Source of the DNA: Stieleria magnilauensis
GTDB taxonomy: Bacteria; Planctomycetota; Planctomycetia; Pirellulales; Pirellulaceae
NCBI GenBank assembly: GCA_007753675.1
Contig: CP036432.1
Location: 3,942,394-4,006,393, forward strand
DNA length: 64,000 bases
Direction: 5' to 3'
The notes under the pieces are model-generated. The model searched no databases and was not told where the DNA came from. It saw only the letters and a list, made by a program, of their open reading frames with translations. A program made the position numbers and the translations under genes. This document shows, piece by piece, positions 56,433 to 64,000 of this stretch; the stretch's first letter is position 1; every line of letters starts with the position of its first letter.

Positions 56433-56942
56433 CTAATTGAGTTTATCGTAGGTCGGGAATCGATTTCCGTTGGCGTCGACCGCCACCGAAAAGAACTTCA
56501 TGATCTGCAGCATTCCCCTTAAATCGTCCGGCTCGAACAACGGACCGTCGATCAAATAGCCATCTTCGAGAAATGCGAACATCAAATCGATCTCCGCTTG
56601 AATCTCGCCGTCGCAGTGGCTGGTGCTGGTGACGGTGCCGCCATTTTCCTGAACGGCGTCCATTCTGACTTCGTAGTTCAACGTGGTTCCGTTGAGCGCG
56701 GGCGCATGAAACTTCGCTCGCCCGACCTTGGCCAAGACGACGCGTTTGTCAAACAAAAAATGCTCCGCCACCAGGATCCCGCCCAGCTGAGCCATCCCCT
56801 CAATGATCAGGGTCGGCGGCAAAAACGGGTATCCCGGGCAATAGTCGTCGACGGCTTCTTCAGCCAAGCTGATGTTCTTGATGCCCTTGGCGTGCGAGCC
56901 AGAGACAAATTCGGTGAACCGATCGACCCAGAACCAGCGCAT
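56433..56942 (-). CDS. FabZ/FabA-like hot-dog protein with altered active site
   Basis: 169 residues. The region DDYCPGYPFLPPTLIIEGMAQ (about 32-52) aligns with the HFPGHPVMPGVLIVEAMAQ core of beta-hydroxyacyl-ACP dehydratases, but the catalytic His is Tyr; the Glu is kept. So it may be inactive as a dehydratase or act by a changed mechanism, or pair with the intact FabZ-like protein two genes away. Its start overlaps the ACP stop by one base (TGATG). Start at 56942 (MRWFWVDRF) matches family openings. Confidence 0.8.
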   Translation of the reverse strand: MRWFWVDRFTEFVSGSHAKGIKNISLAEEAVDDYCPGYPFLPPTLIIEGMAQLGGILVAEHFLFDKRVVLAKVGRAKFHAPALNGTTLNYEVRMDAVQENGGTVTSTSHCDGEIQAEIDLMFAFLEDGYLIDGPLFEPDDLRGMLQIMKFFSVAVDANGNRFPTYDKLN

Positions 56943-57331
56943 CAGTCGTTGACCTTGGCTCCGACGTAACGGCACAGATCGCCGACGGTCAGCAGATTGC
57001 CGAAGTTCTGCACCTTCGGATCGGCTTCGAAGTCGCTCAAATCAGCCCAGGGCATGCGTTTTTTCAGTTCGGCCAGTCCGTCGGCGGTGACCACACCGTC
57101 CTGAACGTATTGGCTGTTGGTCAAAATGTCTTCGGGAGACAATTCTTCACGCGGAATCTGGATGTCGAATGCCTTTTCCAGCTTAAAAACGATGTCCAGG
57201 AAGTCGATCGATTCGGCACCCAGGTCGCCGACCAGGGTGGCGTCCATCGTGACCTCGTCATCGTCAACGCCCAACGCGTCTTCGAGTGCCGATTGAACCT
57301 TCGCGAAAATTTCGTCTTCTGTCAGAGCCAT
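56942..57331 (-). CDS. Acyl carrier protein with C-terminal extension
   Basis: 129 residues. Residues 1-80 are ACP-like with the phosphopantetheine Ser at GDLGAESIDFLD (Ser41) and the typical ALTEDEIFAKVQSALEDAL start. About 45 extra residues follow (KKRMPWADLSDFEADPKVQN to VGAKVND), containing LTVGDLCRYV, which looks like the end helix of an ACP displaced by an insertion of some 40 residues. AAAGGA lies 9 bases upstream of ATG 57331. It is translationally coupled with the next gene. Confidence 0.9.
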   Translation of the reverse strand: MALTEDEIFAKVQSALEDALGVDDDEVTMDATLVGDLGAESIDFLDIVFKLEKAFDIQIPREELSPEDILTNSQYVQDGVVTADGLAELKKRMPWADLSDFEADPKVQNFGNLLTVGDLCRYVGAKVND

Positions 57332-57416
57332 CTCGTGTTTTCCTTTGCAAATGCTTTTCTGCACATCCCGCCCAGGGGGTCAGTCCCCCGGTTCAAAACT
57401 GGACCTGCAGATGAAA

Positions 57417-57908
57417 CTAGGTGGTTGGATTGGGGGTGAACGAAACGTCACCGAACAACTCTTTGAACTGCTTTTTTGCCCGCCGAATGACGTCCGCGTC
57501 TGTACCAGTCTCCGGCGGCTCGATGCTACCCGAACGTTCCAAAATCAGCCGCGCCGCGACGGTCACCCGCCCCTGTTTTTCGGCGGTCGCCTTGACGGTG
57601 ATCAGCCCGTCGGCCTCCTTGACGCGCTCTGCGGTGACCTGAAGCGTTTCGTCGGGCGACAGGAAGTCGCCGAATTTCACGTTGCGGACTTCACGCAGTA
57701 GCACCAGTGGCGAGGCAAAATCGTCTCCCGTTCGGATCATCCAGACCGCGGCTTGATGCAAGGCTTCGAGCATCATCACGCCCGGCATCACGGGAAAACG
57801 CGGAAAGTGATCTTTCAAATATTCCTCATCCGCTCGCAAGGTGCGTTCAGCCACGATCCGTTGTCCGGGATCCAGGCTGACGATGCGGTCGAGTTGGCGA
57901 TACTTCAT
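57417..57908 (-). CDS. FabZ-like 3-hydroxyacyl-ACP dehydratase
   Basis: 163 residues. Dehydrates 3-hydroxyacyl-ACP. The active site block KDHFPRFPVMPGVMMLEALHQAA has both His34 and Glu48 in the normal places, followed by the strands VLLREVRNVKFGDFLSPDETL. The C-terminal 45 residues extend beyond the hot-dog fold. It is the first gene of the cluster with ACP, the altered hot-dog protein and FabF, so substrates are likely ACP-bound. ATG 57908 is chosen; a start seven codons earlier is possible. Confidence 0.88.
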   Translation of the reverse strand: MKYRQLDRIVSLDPGQRIVAERTLRADEEYLKDHFPRFPVMPGVMMLEALHQAAVWMIRTGDDFASPLVLLREVRNVKFGDFLSPDETLQVTAERVKEADGLITVKATAEKQGRVTVAARLILERSGSIEPPETGTDADVIRRAKKQFKELFGDVSFTPNPTT

Positions 57909-58261
57909 GAAACGGCAATGATGAACCAAGAATCAGTGGGCACGGCGTCTTGCCATCTCGATGCGATTGTCAGCCCTGGACGCGTTTTCACTCTCTCCAG
58001 CCATCGGCTGTTGAGACCTTCACGCTTGAGTTTGGATGGGTATCGGCAGCGGTAATGTCAGCCGATTCGGAAAACTCAATGTTTTCCGCAGCCACAAAAT
58101 AGTGATCTGGGCAAATTCGCTCAACCACAGCACGACGAAGTCCGCAAAGAGTCGTCAAGGTTTTGACACGCCCCCTCCCGCCAGACCGCCCCCAGCGGCC
58201 TATCGATTGAAGCCCGCACGCGCTACCAAGGGACCACCCGACGCCCGGCGTTAACCGTCTG
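57909..58261. other. Gene-free upstream region of the FabZ-ACP-FabF cluster
   Basis: About 350 bp between the FabZ-like start and the 22-bp tandem array. It must include the cluster promoter on the minus strand, which I cannot place. Open frames that run from here into the array are products of the repeat and are not supported. Confidence 0.35.
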
Positions 58262-58559
58262 CCCATCGGGGACAGACCCCAGACCCATCGGGGACAGACC
58301 CCAAGCCCATCGGGGACAGACCCCAAGCCCATCGGGGACAGACCCCAGACCCATCGGGGACAGACCCCAAGCCCATCGGGGACAGACCCCAAGCCCATCG
58401 GGGACAGACCCCAAGCCCATCGGGGACAGACCCCAAGCCCATCGGGGACAGACCCCAAGCCCATCGGGGACAGACCCCAAGCCCATCGGGGACAGACCCC
58501 AAGCCCATCGGGGACAGACCCCGGAACCCGTCGGGGACAGACCCCAGTGCCCGTCGGGC
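58262..58559. repeat. Tandem array of 13 copies of a 22-bp unit
   Basis: Thirteen head-to-tail copies of CCCATCGGGGACAGACCCCAAG run from 58262 to 58549, with AGA or GGAA variants at the unit junctions and CCCGTC in the last two, plus a partial unit to 58559. Each unit holds the small palindrome GGGGACAGACCCC / GGGGTCTGTCCCC. Two inverted relatives (GGGGTCTGTCCCCGG) follow at 58652-58668 and 58690-58705. The unit length is not a multiple of three, so long minus-strand frames across it are artefacts. Confidence 0.95.
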
Positions 58560-58785
58560 GAGGAATTAGGGCAGATGGGACAACTAGGACTTATGTGTCC
58601 CATCGGTCCCATAGGTCCTATTCGCCCCCTGGCATCCCGGCGCAGCGTCCCGGGGTCTGTCCCCGGACCCTCGGCGCGGAACCTCCGGGGTCTGTCCCCG
58701 GTGGGAAAATTGGCGTGGCGGGGGGATTCCTGCTAGGCTACGGGGCCTTCCTTTTGCATCGCCGTCTCCCCGATAGCCCGCCCCG

Positions 58786-61674
58786 ATGCGATTCTCCACT
58801 TCTGCTCGCTGCCTCCTCTCCCGCATTGTGGCTTCGGCGTTGTTTGCGTTGCTGTTCTCTGTCGCGGGGACTGCGACGGCGATCGACGCGGACTCCGAAG
58901 CGTTCTTTGAAACCAAGATCCGCCCGGTTCTCGTCAAGCACTGCTACGAATGCCACTCCGGCGAATCCGAAGCAATCGGCGGGGCTCTGTGGCTGGACAG
59001 CGCCACGGCGATGCGTGATGGCGGGGAGAGTGGACCGGCGATCCGCCCCGGTGATGCCGACGCGAGCTTGCTGATTTCCGCGATCCGCTACGAATCCAGC
59101 GAAATGCCACCGGACGCACCGCTTCCAGCCGCGGTGGTCGACGATTTCGTCCGCTGGATCGACGCCGGCGCGATCGACCCGCGAACAAAATCCGCCAACG
59201 GGTCGCCCCGTCCGGCCGCTGATGAAATTGATTTGCAGCTGGGACGTCGGTTCTGGGCCTTTCGCCCCCTGACCGATTTCCGCAAACCACTTTCGCCAGC
59301 ATCCGAAGCGGCGATCGGCGAAAACGTGATCGACCACCAGCTCGACAAACAACTTTCTGAACACGGAATCGACCCGGTCGGCACCGCGCCCGCCGAGATT
59401 CGGTTGCGGCGATTGGCCTTTGACCTGACCGGTTTGCCGCCGTCCGAATCCATCCAGCGGCGCTGGGCGGAATCGCCGACTGAAGAAACGTGGGTCCAAC
59501 TTGTCGACGAACTGCTCGGCTCTCGCGCCTTCGCCCAGCACTGGGCGCGGCACTGGATGGACGTCGCCCGCTACGCCGACAGCAATGGCAGCGACTTCAA
59601 CGCGACCTTCCACGAAGCCTGGCGCTACCGTGACTACTTGATCGATTCGTTTGACAGCGATCGGCCGCTGGACGAAATGATCCGCCAGCAAGTCGCCGGC
59701 GACCTGTTGCCCGCCGCGACTGACCAACAACGTCATGACAACATCGTCGCGACAACGTTCCTGATGCTCGGCCCCAAGATGCTCAGCGAGCGGGCCAAAG
59801 AGAAATTGACGTTGGACGTGGTCGACGAACAGATCGACACGGTCGGCCGCGCGTTCCTAGGCATGACGCTCGGATGCGCCCGTTGCCACGACCACAAGTT
59901 CGACCCGATCCCCACCGAAGATTACTACGCGTTGGCTGGGATTTTCAAAAGCACCCAAACCCTCAACGGCGAATCGCAAAAATACGTCAGCACCTGGAAT
60001 CGCGTCGAATTGCCGACCACGCTCGAACACCGGCAAGCACTCGACCAGCACCGCACAACGGTCGCTGCGATCGAGGGCCAAGTGAAGGAAGCGACACACG
60101 CATTGCAACTGGCAAAGGACGGTGAAAACAATGGAATCATCGTCGACGACCGCGACGCGACCAAGATCGGCGACTGGGTGGGATCCACGTACACGAAAGG
60201 TTTCATCGGTTCGGGTTACGTCCACGACAACAACACCAACAAGGGATCGCTGTCGATCGAGTTTCGCAAACGTCTGCCGGCCGGCGGACGCTACACCGTG
60301 CGATTTGCCTACAGCAGCAGCGACAGTCGGGCCGCGAAAATTCCGGTCACCCTCATCACCGCCGAGGGAAGCGAATCATTGATCGTCGACCAGCGAAAAC
60401 GATCGGACACGCCGCCTTGGAATGAGTTGGGAACGTTCCAGTTTTCCGCCGACCAAGACGCGGTCGTGACGATCCGCAACGACGGGACCGACGGCTATGT
60501 GATCGCCGACGCCGTCGCATTTCTGCCGGCCGATCAGGCGGAGAAGTCGGACGAATCACGGCAAGCGGCCGAGCGAATCGCTGCCGCCCAGAAACGGCTG
60601 GACGAACTGAAGAAGCAACTCGATGCCGCCAAGAAAGACGCACCGCCGCCGCTGCCGGTCGCGATGGCACCGCGAGATTTTCCCACCGACAAGATCGCCG
60701 ACAGCCCCGTTCATATCCGTGGCGAAGTCAACAACGTCGGCGATGTGGTCCCACGCGGTTTCTTGCAGGTCTGTGGCCCCGGCGACGCGACGATCGAGAC
60801 GCCCACCGGTAGCGGTCGGGTCGAACTGGCCCAGTGGCTGACCGATCCCGACAACCCACTGGTCGCCCGCGTGCTGGTCAATCGAATCTGGATGCACCTG
60901 TTCGGCGAAGGCATCGTGCGCACGGTCGACAACTTCGGCACCCGCGGCGATCGCCCCTCGCATCCCGAATTGCTCGATGCCTTGGCGATCGACTTCATGC
61001 GACAAGGCTGGCAACTGAAACCCTTGGTGCGGCGAATCGTTCTATCCCAGGCCTACGTTCGCAGCAGCGAGTTCGACCCGCAAGCCGACGCGACGGACCC
61101 CGAGAACCGACTGCTTTGGCGGGCGCATCGCAAGCGACTGTCGGCCGAATCGATACGTGACACCATGGTGCTTGCCGCCGGGACGCTCACGCCGGAAGAA
61201 CGCACCGCGCCGGTCGCCGACAAAGGCGTGTTGGTGACGGCCAACAATGCGGTCACCAAAGCCGTCGCCTCGGGCATCGACCAACCCGTTCGTTCAATTT
61301 ACCTGCCCGTGATCCGAGGCTACCTCCCTCCGCTGATGACCGCGCTCGATGCGGCCGACCCCGACTTGCTGGTCGGCAAGCGACCGACGACGAACGTGCC
61401 CGGCCAGGCGTTGGTACTGATCAACAGCGACGATGTGATCCGTTGGGCGCAGCAAACCGCCGACCGGATTCTGCAGTCCGAGTCGACTTGGGAGGGCCGG
61501 TTGCGGGTGGCCTATCGTCTGTGTCTTTCCCGACAACCCTCCCCCAGCGACTTGGACATCGCCGAACACTACGTCGGGATTTCCCAGTCCCTGACCGACG
61601 ACCAACTCAAGCACCGCTTCGCAGACTTTGTCGCCGCGATCTTTGCCTCGACCGAATTTCGAATGCTGGATTAA
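58786..61674 (+). CDS. PSCyt1/DUF1549/DUF1553 planctomycete cytochrome-c-like protein
   Basis: 962 residues, exported (signal peptide to about residue 33, [16 protein letters not shown]). PSCyt1 heme motif CYECH at about 53-57, then DUF1549 ([31 protein letters not shown]), a carbohydrate-binding-like middle segment (about 450-590) with a coiled coil ([14 protein letters not shown]), and DUF1553 ([41 protein letters not shown]). CARCHDH at about residue 363 is a second CxxCH site. The pair with the following DUF1501 gene is very common in planctomycetes and linked to polysaccharide use, without proven activity. Confidence 0.93.
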   Translation: MRFSTSARCLLSRIVASALFALLFSVAGTATAIDADSEAFFETKIRPVLVKHCYECHSGESEAIGGALWLDSATAMRDGGESGPAIRPGDADASLLISAIRYESSEMPPDAPLPAAVVDDFVRWIDAGAIDPRTKSANGSPRPAADEIDLQLGRRFWAFRPLTDFRKPLSPASEAAIGENVIDHQLDKQLSEHGIDPVGTAPAEIRLRRLAFDLTGLPPSESIQRRWAESPTEETWVQLVDELLGSRAFAQHWARHWMDVARYADSNGSDFNATFHEAWRYRDYLIDSFDSDRPLDEMIRQQVAGDLLPAATDQQRHDNIVATTFLMLGPKMLSERAKEKLTLDVVDEQIDTVGRAFLGMTLGCARCHDHKFDPIPTEDYYALAGIFKSTQTLNGESQKYVSTWNRVELPTTLEHRQALDQHRTTVAAIEGQVKEATHALQLAKDGENNGIIVDDRDATKIGDWVGSTYTKGFIGSGYVHDNNTNKGSLSIEFRKRLPAGGRYTVRFAYSSSDSRAAKIPVTLITAEGSESLIVDQRKRSDTPPWNELGTFQFSADQDAVVTIRNDGTDGYVIADAVAFLPADQAEKSDESRQAAERIAAAQKRLDELKKQLDAAKKDAPPPLPVAMAPRDFPTDKIADSPVHIRGEVNNVGDVVPRGFLQVCGPGDATIETPTGSGRVELAQWLTDPDNPLVARVLVNRIWMHLFGEGIVRTVDNFGTRGDRPSHPELLDALAIDFMRQGWQLKPLVRRIVLSQAYVRSSEFDPQADATDPENRLLWRAHRKRLSAESIRDTMVLAAGTLTPEERTAPVADKGVLVTANNAVTKAVASGIDQPVRSIYLPVIRGYLPPLMTALDAADPDLLVGKRPTTNVPGQALVLINSDDVIRWAQQTADRILQSESTWEGRLRVAYRLCLSRQPSPSDLDIAEHYVGISQSLTDDQLKHRFADFVAAIFASTEFRMLD

Positions 61675-61675
61675 G

Positions 61676-63076
61676 ATGCCTGATTCCTCCACCCCGCCGC
61701 TCCAACTCGGCCGCCGCAGCCTGCTCGCACAGGCCGGTTTTGCGATGGGGTCGCTGGCCGTTTCCGCACTGACGCCGATCGGAGCACGGGCGACCGGTGC
61801 GATCGACCTGAACGCCGGGTCGCATCCGAAGCCTCGCGCCAAACGCGTCATCTTTCTGTTCATGCACGGCGGGCCGAGCCACGTCGACACGTTTGATTAC
61901 AAACCGCGACTGGCAACCGATGACGGCAAGCCGCTGCCGTTTGACCTGCCGCCGAACCTGGACGCCGTCCCCAAGCTGATGAAGGGGCCATGGGAATTCT
62001 CGCGCCGCGGACAGTCGGGATTATGGGTCAGTGAACTGTTGCCGCGCATGGCCACGCTGGCCGATTCGCTGTGCGTGATCCGCAGCATGCACACGCGCGG
62101 TCAGTCCCACGGTCAAGCCGTCGGGATGATCAACACCGGCAGCGACAACCTGGTCCGGCCGAGCGTCGGCGCGTGGCTCAGTTACGCGCTCGGCAGCGGG
62201 CATCCCGATCTGCCGGCACACATTGCGATCGGCCCGGCCACCGCGCACGGCGGACCGCGCAACTACGGCGCCGCGTTTTTGCCGGCGATGCATCAGGCGA
62301 CCGCGATCGGCAGCAACGGCAAACCGGGAACCGCCAAGATTCCTCATCTGACGGGAGCATTGAATTCCGATCGCGTGGATCGACGGATCGAGATGCTCGC
62401 CGCGCTCAACGCGAACCATCTTTCCCAAAGCGGCCCGGATCGTGAAATCGAGGGTGCGATCCAGGCGGTCGATCTGGCGCGACGCATGCGATCGGCCGCG
62501 CCGGACGTTTTTGATTTGGACTCCGAAACCCAGGCCACCGAGCAGGCGTATGGGATCGACGAAACAGCGACCCGCGAATTCGGCCGAAGCTGTCTGTTGG
62601 CGCGACGATTGGCCGAAAGTGGCGTGCGGTTCATCACGGTGTCCAGCGGACAGGTCTGGGACCAACACAGTAATTTACAAACGGGACATGAGAAAAACGC
62701 GTTGGCGACCGACAAACCGATCGCGGCGTTGATCACCGACCTGAAGCAACGCGGTCTGTGGGACGACACCTTGATCGTCTGGGGCGGCGAATTCGGGCGG
62801 ACGCCGGTCGTGCAGGGATCCAACGGCCGCGATCACAACCCGCAAGGTTTCTCCGTGGTGCTGTCCGGCGGTGGGGTGCGGGGCGGGTTTGCCTACGGCC
62901 AAACCGATGAGTTCGGCTACTATGCCCGAGAAGACCGGGTCCACATGCACGACCTGCATGCGACGATTCTGTATCTGATGGGGATCGACCACAAACAGCT
63001 GACGTATCGCTACGCCGGACGCGATTTCCGGCTGACCGACGTCCACGGCAAAGTCGTCGACGGCATCGTGGCATAG
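61676..63076 (+). CDS. DUF1501 sulfatase-fold secreted protein
   Basis: 466 residues. Starts two bases after the stop of the preceding gene, so translation is probably coupled. The opening ([20 protein letters not shown]) is a Tat-like signal with a hydrophobic segment to about 40. The body shows [48 protein letters not shown] and [17 protein letters not shown], characteristic of DUF1501, an alkaline phosphatase-like (sulfatase) superfamily relative. Catalysis is unproven. Function presumably joined to the DUF1549/1553 partner. Confidence 0.93.
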   Translation: MPDSSTPPLQLGRRSLLAQAGFAMGSLAVSALTPIGARATGAIDLNAGSHPKPRAKRVIFLFMHGGPSHVDTFDYKPRLATDDGKPLPFDLPPNLDAVPKLMKGPWEFSRRGQSGLWVSELLPRMATLADSLCVIRSMHTRGQSHGQAVGMINTGSDNLVRPSVGAWLSYALGSGHPDLPAHIAIGPATAHGGPRNYGAAFLPAMHQATAIGSNGKPGTAKIPHLTGALNSDRVDRRIEMLAALNANHLSQSGPDREIEGAIQAVDLARRMRSAAPDVFDLDSETQATEQAYGIDETATREFGRSCLLARRLAESGVRFITVSSGQVWDQHSNLQTGHEKNALATDKPIAALITDLKQRGLWDDTLIVWGGEFGRTPVVQGSNGRDHNPQGFSVVLSGGGVRGGFAYGQTDEFGYYAREDRVHMHDLHATILYLMGIDHKQLTYRYAGRDFRLTDVHGKVVDGIVA

Positions 63077-63247
63077 CCTGTTTGGGCCGATATTTCCCGA
63101 CCGGCGGGACACTTGGGGGGCACCGTTTCGCCACTGGCCAAACCTGGCGACATGGCGATAATGTGGACCCAAAGGAGCGGCCCTGTCGGCCGATCCGCTA
63201 GTTCGTTCCCCGTCTTGCCTGTAGACTCCCCGCCATCGGAACTCCCC

Positions 63248-63859
63248 ATGCTACGAACCCTAACCGCATTGGCTCTCGCAGCCACCTTCCTGACCATGAC
63301 CAACGAAGCATCCGCCAAATCCGCCTCTGAAGCAGAAGTCACCCACAAAGTCTATTTCGACATCGAGATCAACGGCGAGCCCGCCGGCCGGATCGTGATG
63401 GGCTTATTCGGCGAAGACGTCCCAAAAACCGTCGAAAACTTCCGCGCCCTCTGCACCGGCGAAAAAGGTGTCGGAAAGATGGGCAAGCCCCTGCACTACA
63501 AAGGCAGCAAGTTTCACCGCGTGATCACCGAGTTCATGTTGCAAGGCGGTGACTTCACGGCCGGAAACGGAACCGGTGGTGAGAGCATTTACGGTGAAAA
63601 GTTTGCCGACGAAATATTCGCCTTCCCGCACGATGAAGTCGGATTATTGAGCATGGCCAACGCCGGCCCGAACACCAACGGCTCGCAGTTCTTCATCACC
63701 ACCGTCAAGACGCCTTGGTTGGACGGCAAGCACGTCATCTTCGGCCGCGTGATCGAAGGGATCGATGTCGTCAAGCGAATCGAGTCGCTCGGATCACGAA
63801 GCGGCGCGACCCGACTGCCGATCGTCATCGCCGACAGCGGTGAACTGAAAGCGGAGTAG
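63248..63859 (+). CDS. Secreted cyclophilin-type peptidyl-prolyl isomerase
   Basis: 203 residues. A signal peptide ([19 protein letters not shown]) suggests action in the periplasm. The cyclophilin domain is complete: [35 protein letters not shown] (Arg/Phe/Gln active site), [35 protein letters not shown] and [12 protein letters not shown]. The GTGGESIYG loop is a eukaryote-like cyclophilin A feature common in planctomycete homologues. It lies 171 bp after the DUF1501 gene. ATG 63248 opens the signal peptide; an upstream extension to 63113 is rejected. Confidence 0.94.
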   Translation: MLRTLTALALAATFLTMTNEASAKSASEAEVTHKVYFDIEINGEPAGRIVMGLFGEDVPKTVENFRALCTGEKGVGKMGKPLHYKGSKFHRVITEFMLQGGDFTAGNGTGGESIYGEKFADEIFAFPHDEVGLLSMANAGPNTNGSQFFITTVKTPWLDGKHVIFGRVIEGIDVVKRIESLGSRSGATRLPIVIADSGELKAE

Positions 63860-63868
63860 CAGTCGATC

Positions 63869-63919
63869 AAGTGAGCCGACGGCGCTAGCCGCGGGCCACT
63901 TGCTTTGGCACTGAAGGAG
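63869..63919. repeat. Intergenic repeat, family 3 (GTGAGCCG...GCTAGCC type)
   Basis: TCAAGTGAGCCGACGGCGCTAGCCGCGGGCC at 63869-63899 matches GTGAGCCGTCGGCGCTAG at 23821-23838 and, inverted, the repeat reconstituted at the IS4 insertion site. It includes the CTAG used as target by other elements. Confidence 0.6.
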
Positions 63920-63998
63920 GTAGCGGAACGGCGCGAGCCGTCCGGTTTCAGCTTGGAAACACCGTGAAAGACCGGTGGGCTCGCGCCCTACCGCTAAC
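63920..63998. repeat. Palindromic intergenic repeat, family 2 (inverted copy)
   Basis: Reads GTAGCGGAACGGCGCGAGCCG to GGGCTCGCGCCCTACCGCTAAC, the inverse of the 19831-19910 copy, with CCGGTTTC and GAAAGACCGG inside. The copy ends two bases before the window edge. Confidence 0.8.
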
Positions 63999-64000
63999 AA

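Noticed and set aside
55145-56440. 431-residue plus-strand frame opposite fabF
   Set aside because: Composition (Arg, His, Gly, Val) mirrors the antisense of FabF; no family features.
58262-58559. CRISPR array
   Set aside because: Units are contiguous with no unique spacers, and no cas genes are present.
57988-58612. Minus-strand frames encoding GLGSVPD/CPRWAW repeats
   Set aside because: They arise only from the 22-bp tandem array read in three frames; the composition is dictated by the repeat.

Overview
The window is bacterial chromosome, about 57-60% GC by eye, from a planctomycete, most likely Pirellulaceae (Rhodopirellula-like). The lineage call rests on gene families seen here: a DUF1559 pseudopilin-like protein, a PSCyt1/DUF1549/DUF1553 protein followed by a DUF1501 protein, a YXWGXW-repeat protein, and the small basic protein characteristic of the Planctomycetes-Verrucomicrobia-Chlamydiae group. 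Many starts are GTG or TTG and few genes have a strong Shine-Dalgarno sequence. Genus is not resolvable from this window.

Layout. 1-190: the 3' end of an RTX-type repeat protein. 531-8174 (-): a seven-gene V-type ATPase operon (B-D-I-K-E-X-A), then a propionyl/acetyl-CoA synthetase (8297-10198). 10.2-17.4 kb (-): a YXWGXW protein, a CrtI-like oxidoreductase, a two-gene unit with a Tat-exported TIM-barrel protein, a secreted hypothetical protein and MsrA. 17.5-23.6 kb: a thioesterase, DUF1559 protein, lipoprotein, UvrA and an LpxL-type acyltransferase. 23.8-30.7 kb: mobile-element cluster with an IS1182-type, an IS4-type and an IS630-type element around a glmU-like/prs operon. 31-37.8 kb: OafA-type acyltransferase, PurF, ProB, a secreted serine protease and a secreted Ala/Thr/Pro-rich protein. 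37.9-41.2 kb (-): lgt-rmlB-rmlA with overlapping cistrons. 41.3-48.3 kb: secreted protein, MetF, GntP-type permease, prepilin-peptidase-like protein and class II photolyase. 48.6-50.8 kb: rplM, rpsI, infA and an inositol-monophosphatase-family gene. 51-54.6 kb: cardiolipin synthase, fatty acid desaturase, PVC small basic protein. 54.7-57.9 kb (-): a fatty-acid-synthesis-like cluster (FabZ, ACP, second hot-dog protein, FabF, zinc-finger protein). 58.3-63.9 kb: a 22-bp tandem array, the DUF1549/1553-DUF1501 pair and a cyclophilin.

Several neighbours form working units. The V-ATPase rotor subunit keeps the ion-binding residues of a sodium-translocating enzyme. The FabZ/ACP/FabF cluster, the nearby desaturase and cardiolipin synthase all concern membrane lipids. 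lgt-rmlB-rmlA joins lipoprotein maturation to dTDP-sugar synthesis. The most unusual pattern is in the mobile DNA: three insertion sequences and several short inverted-repeat elements all sit in a CTAG tetranucleotide. In four cases that CTAG contains the TAG stop codon of the neighbouring gene, and in three of them the first base of the element rebuilds the stop codon.
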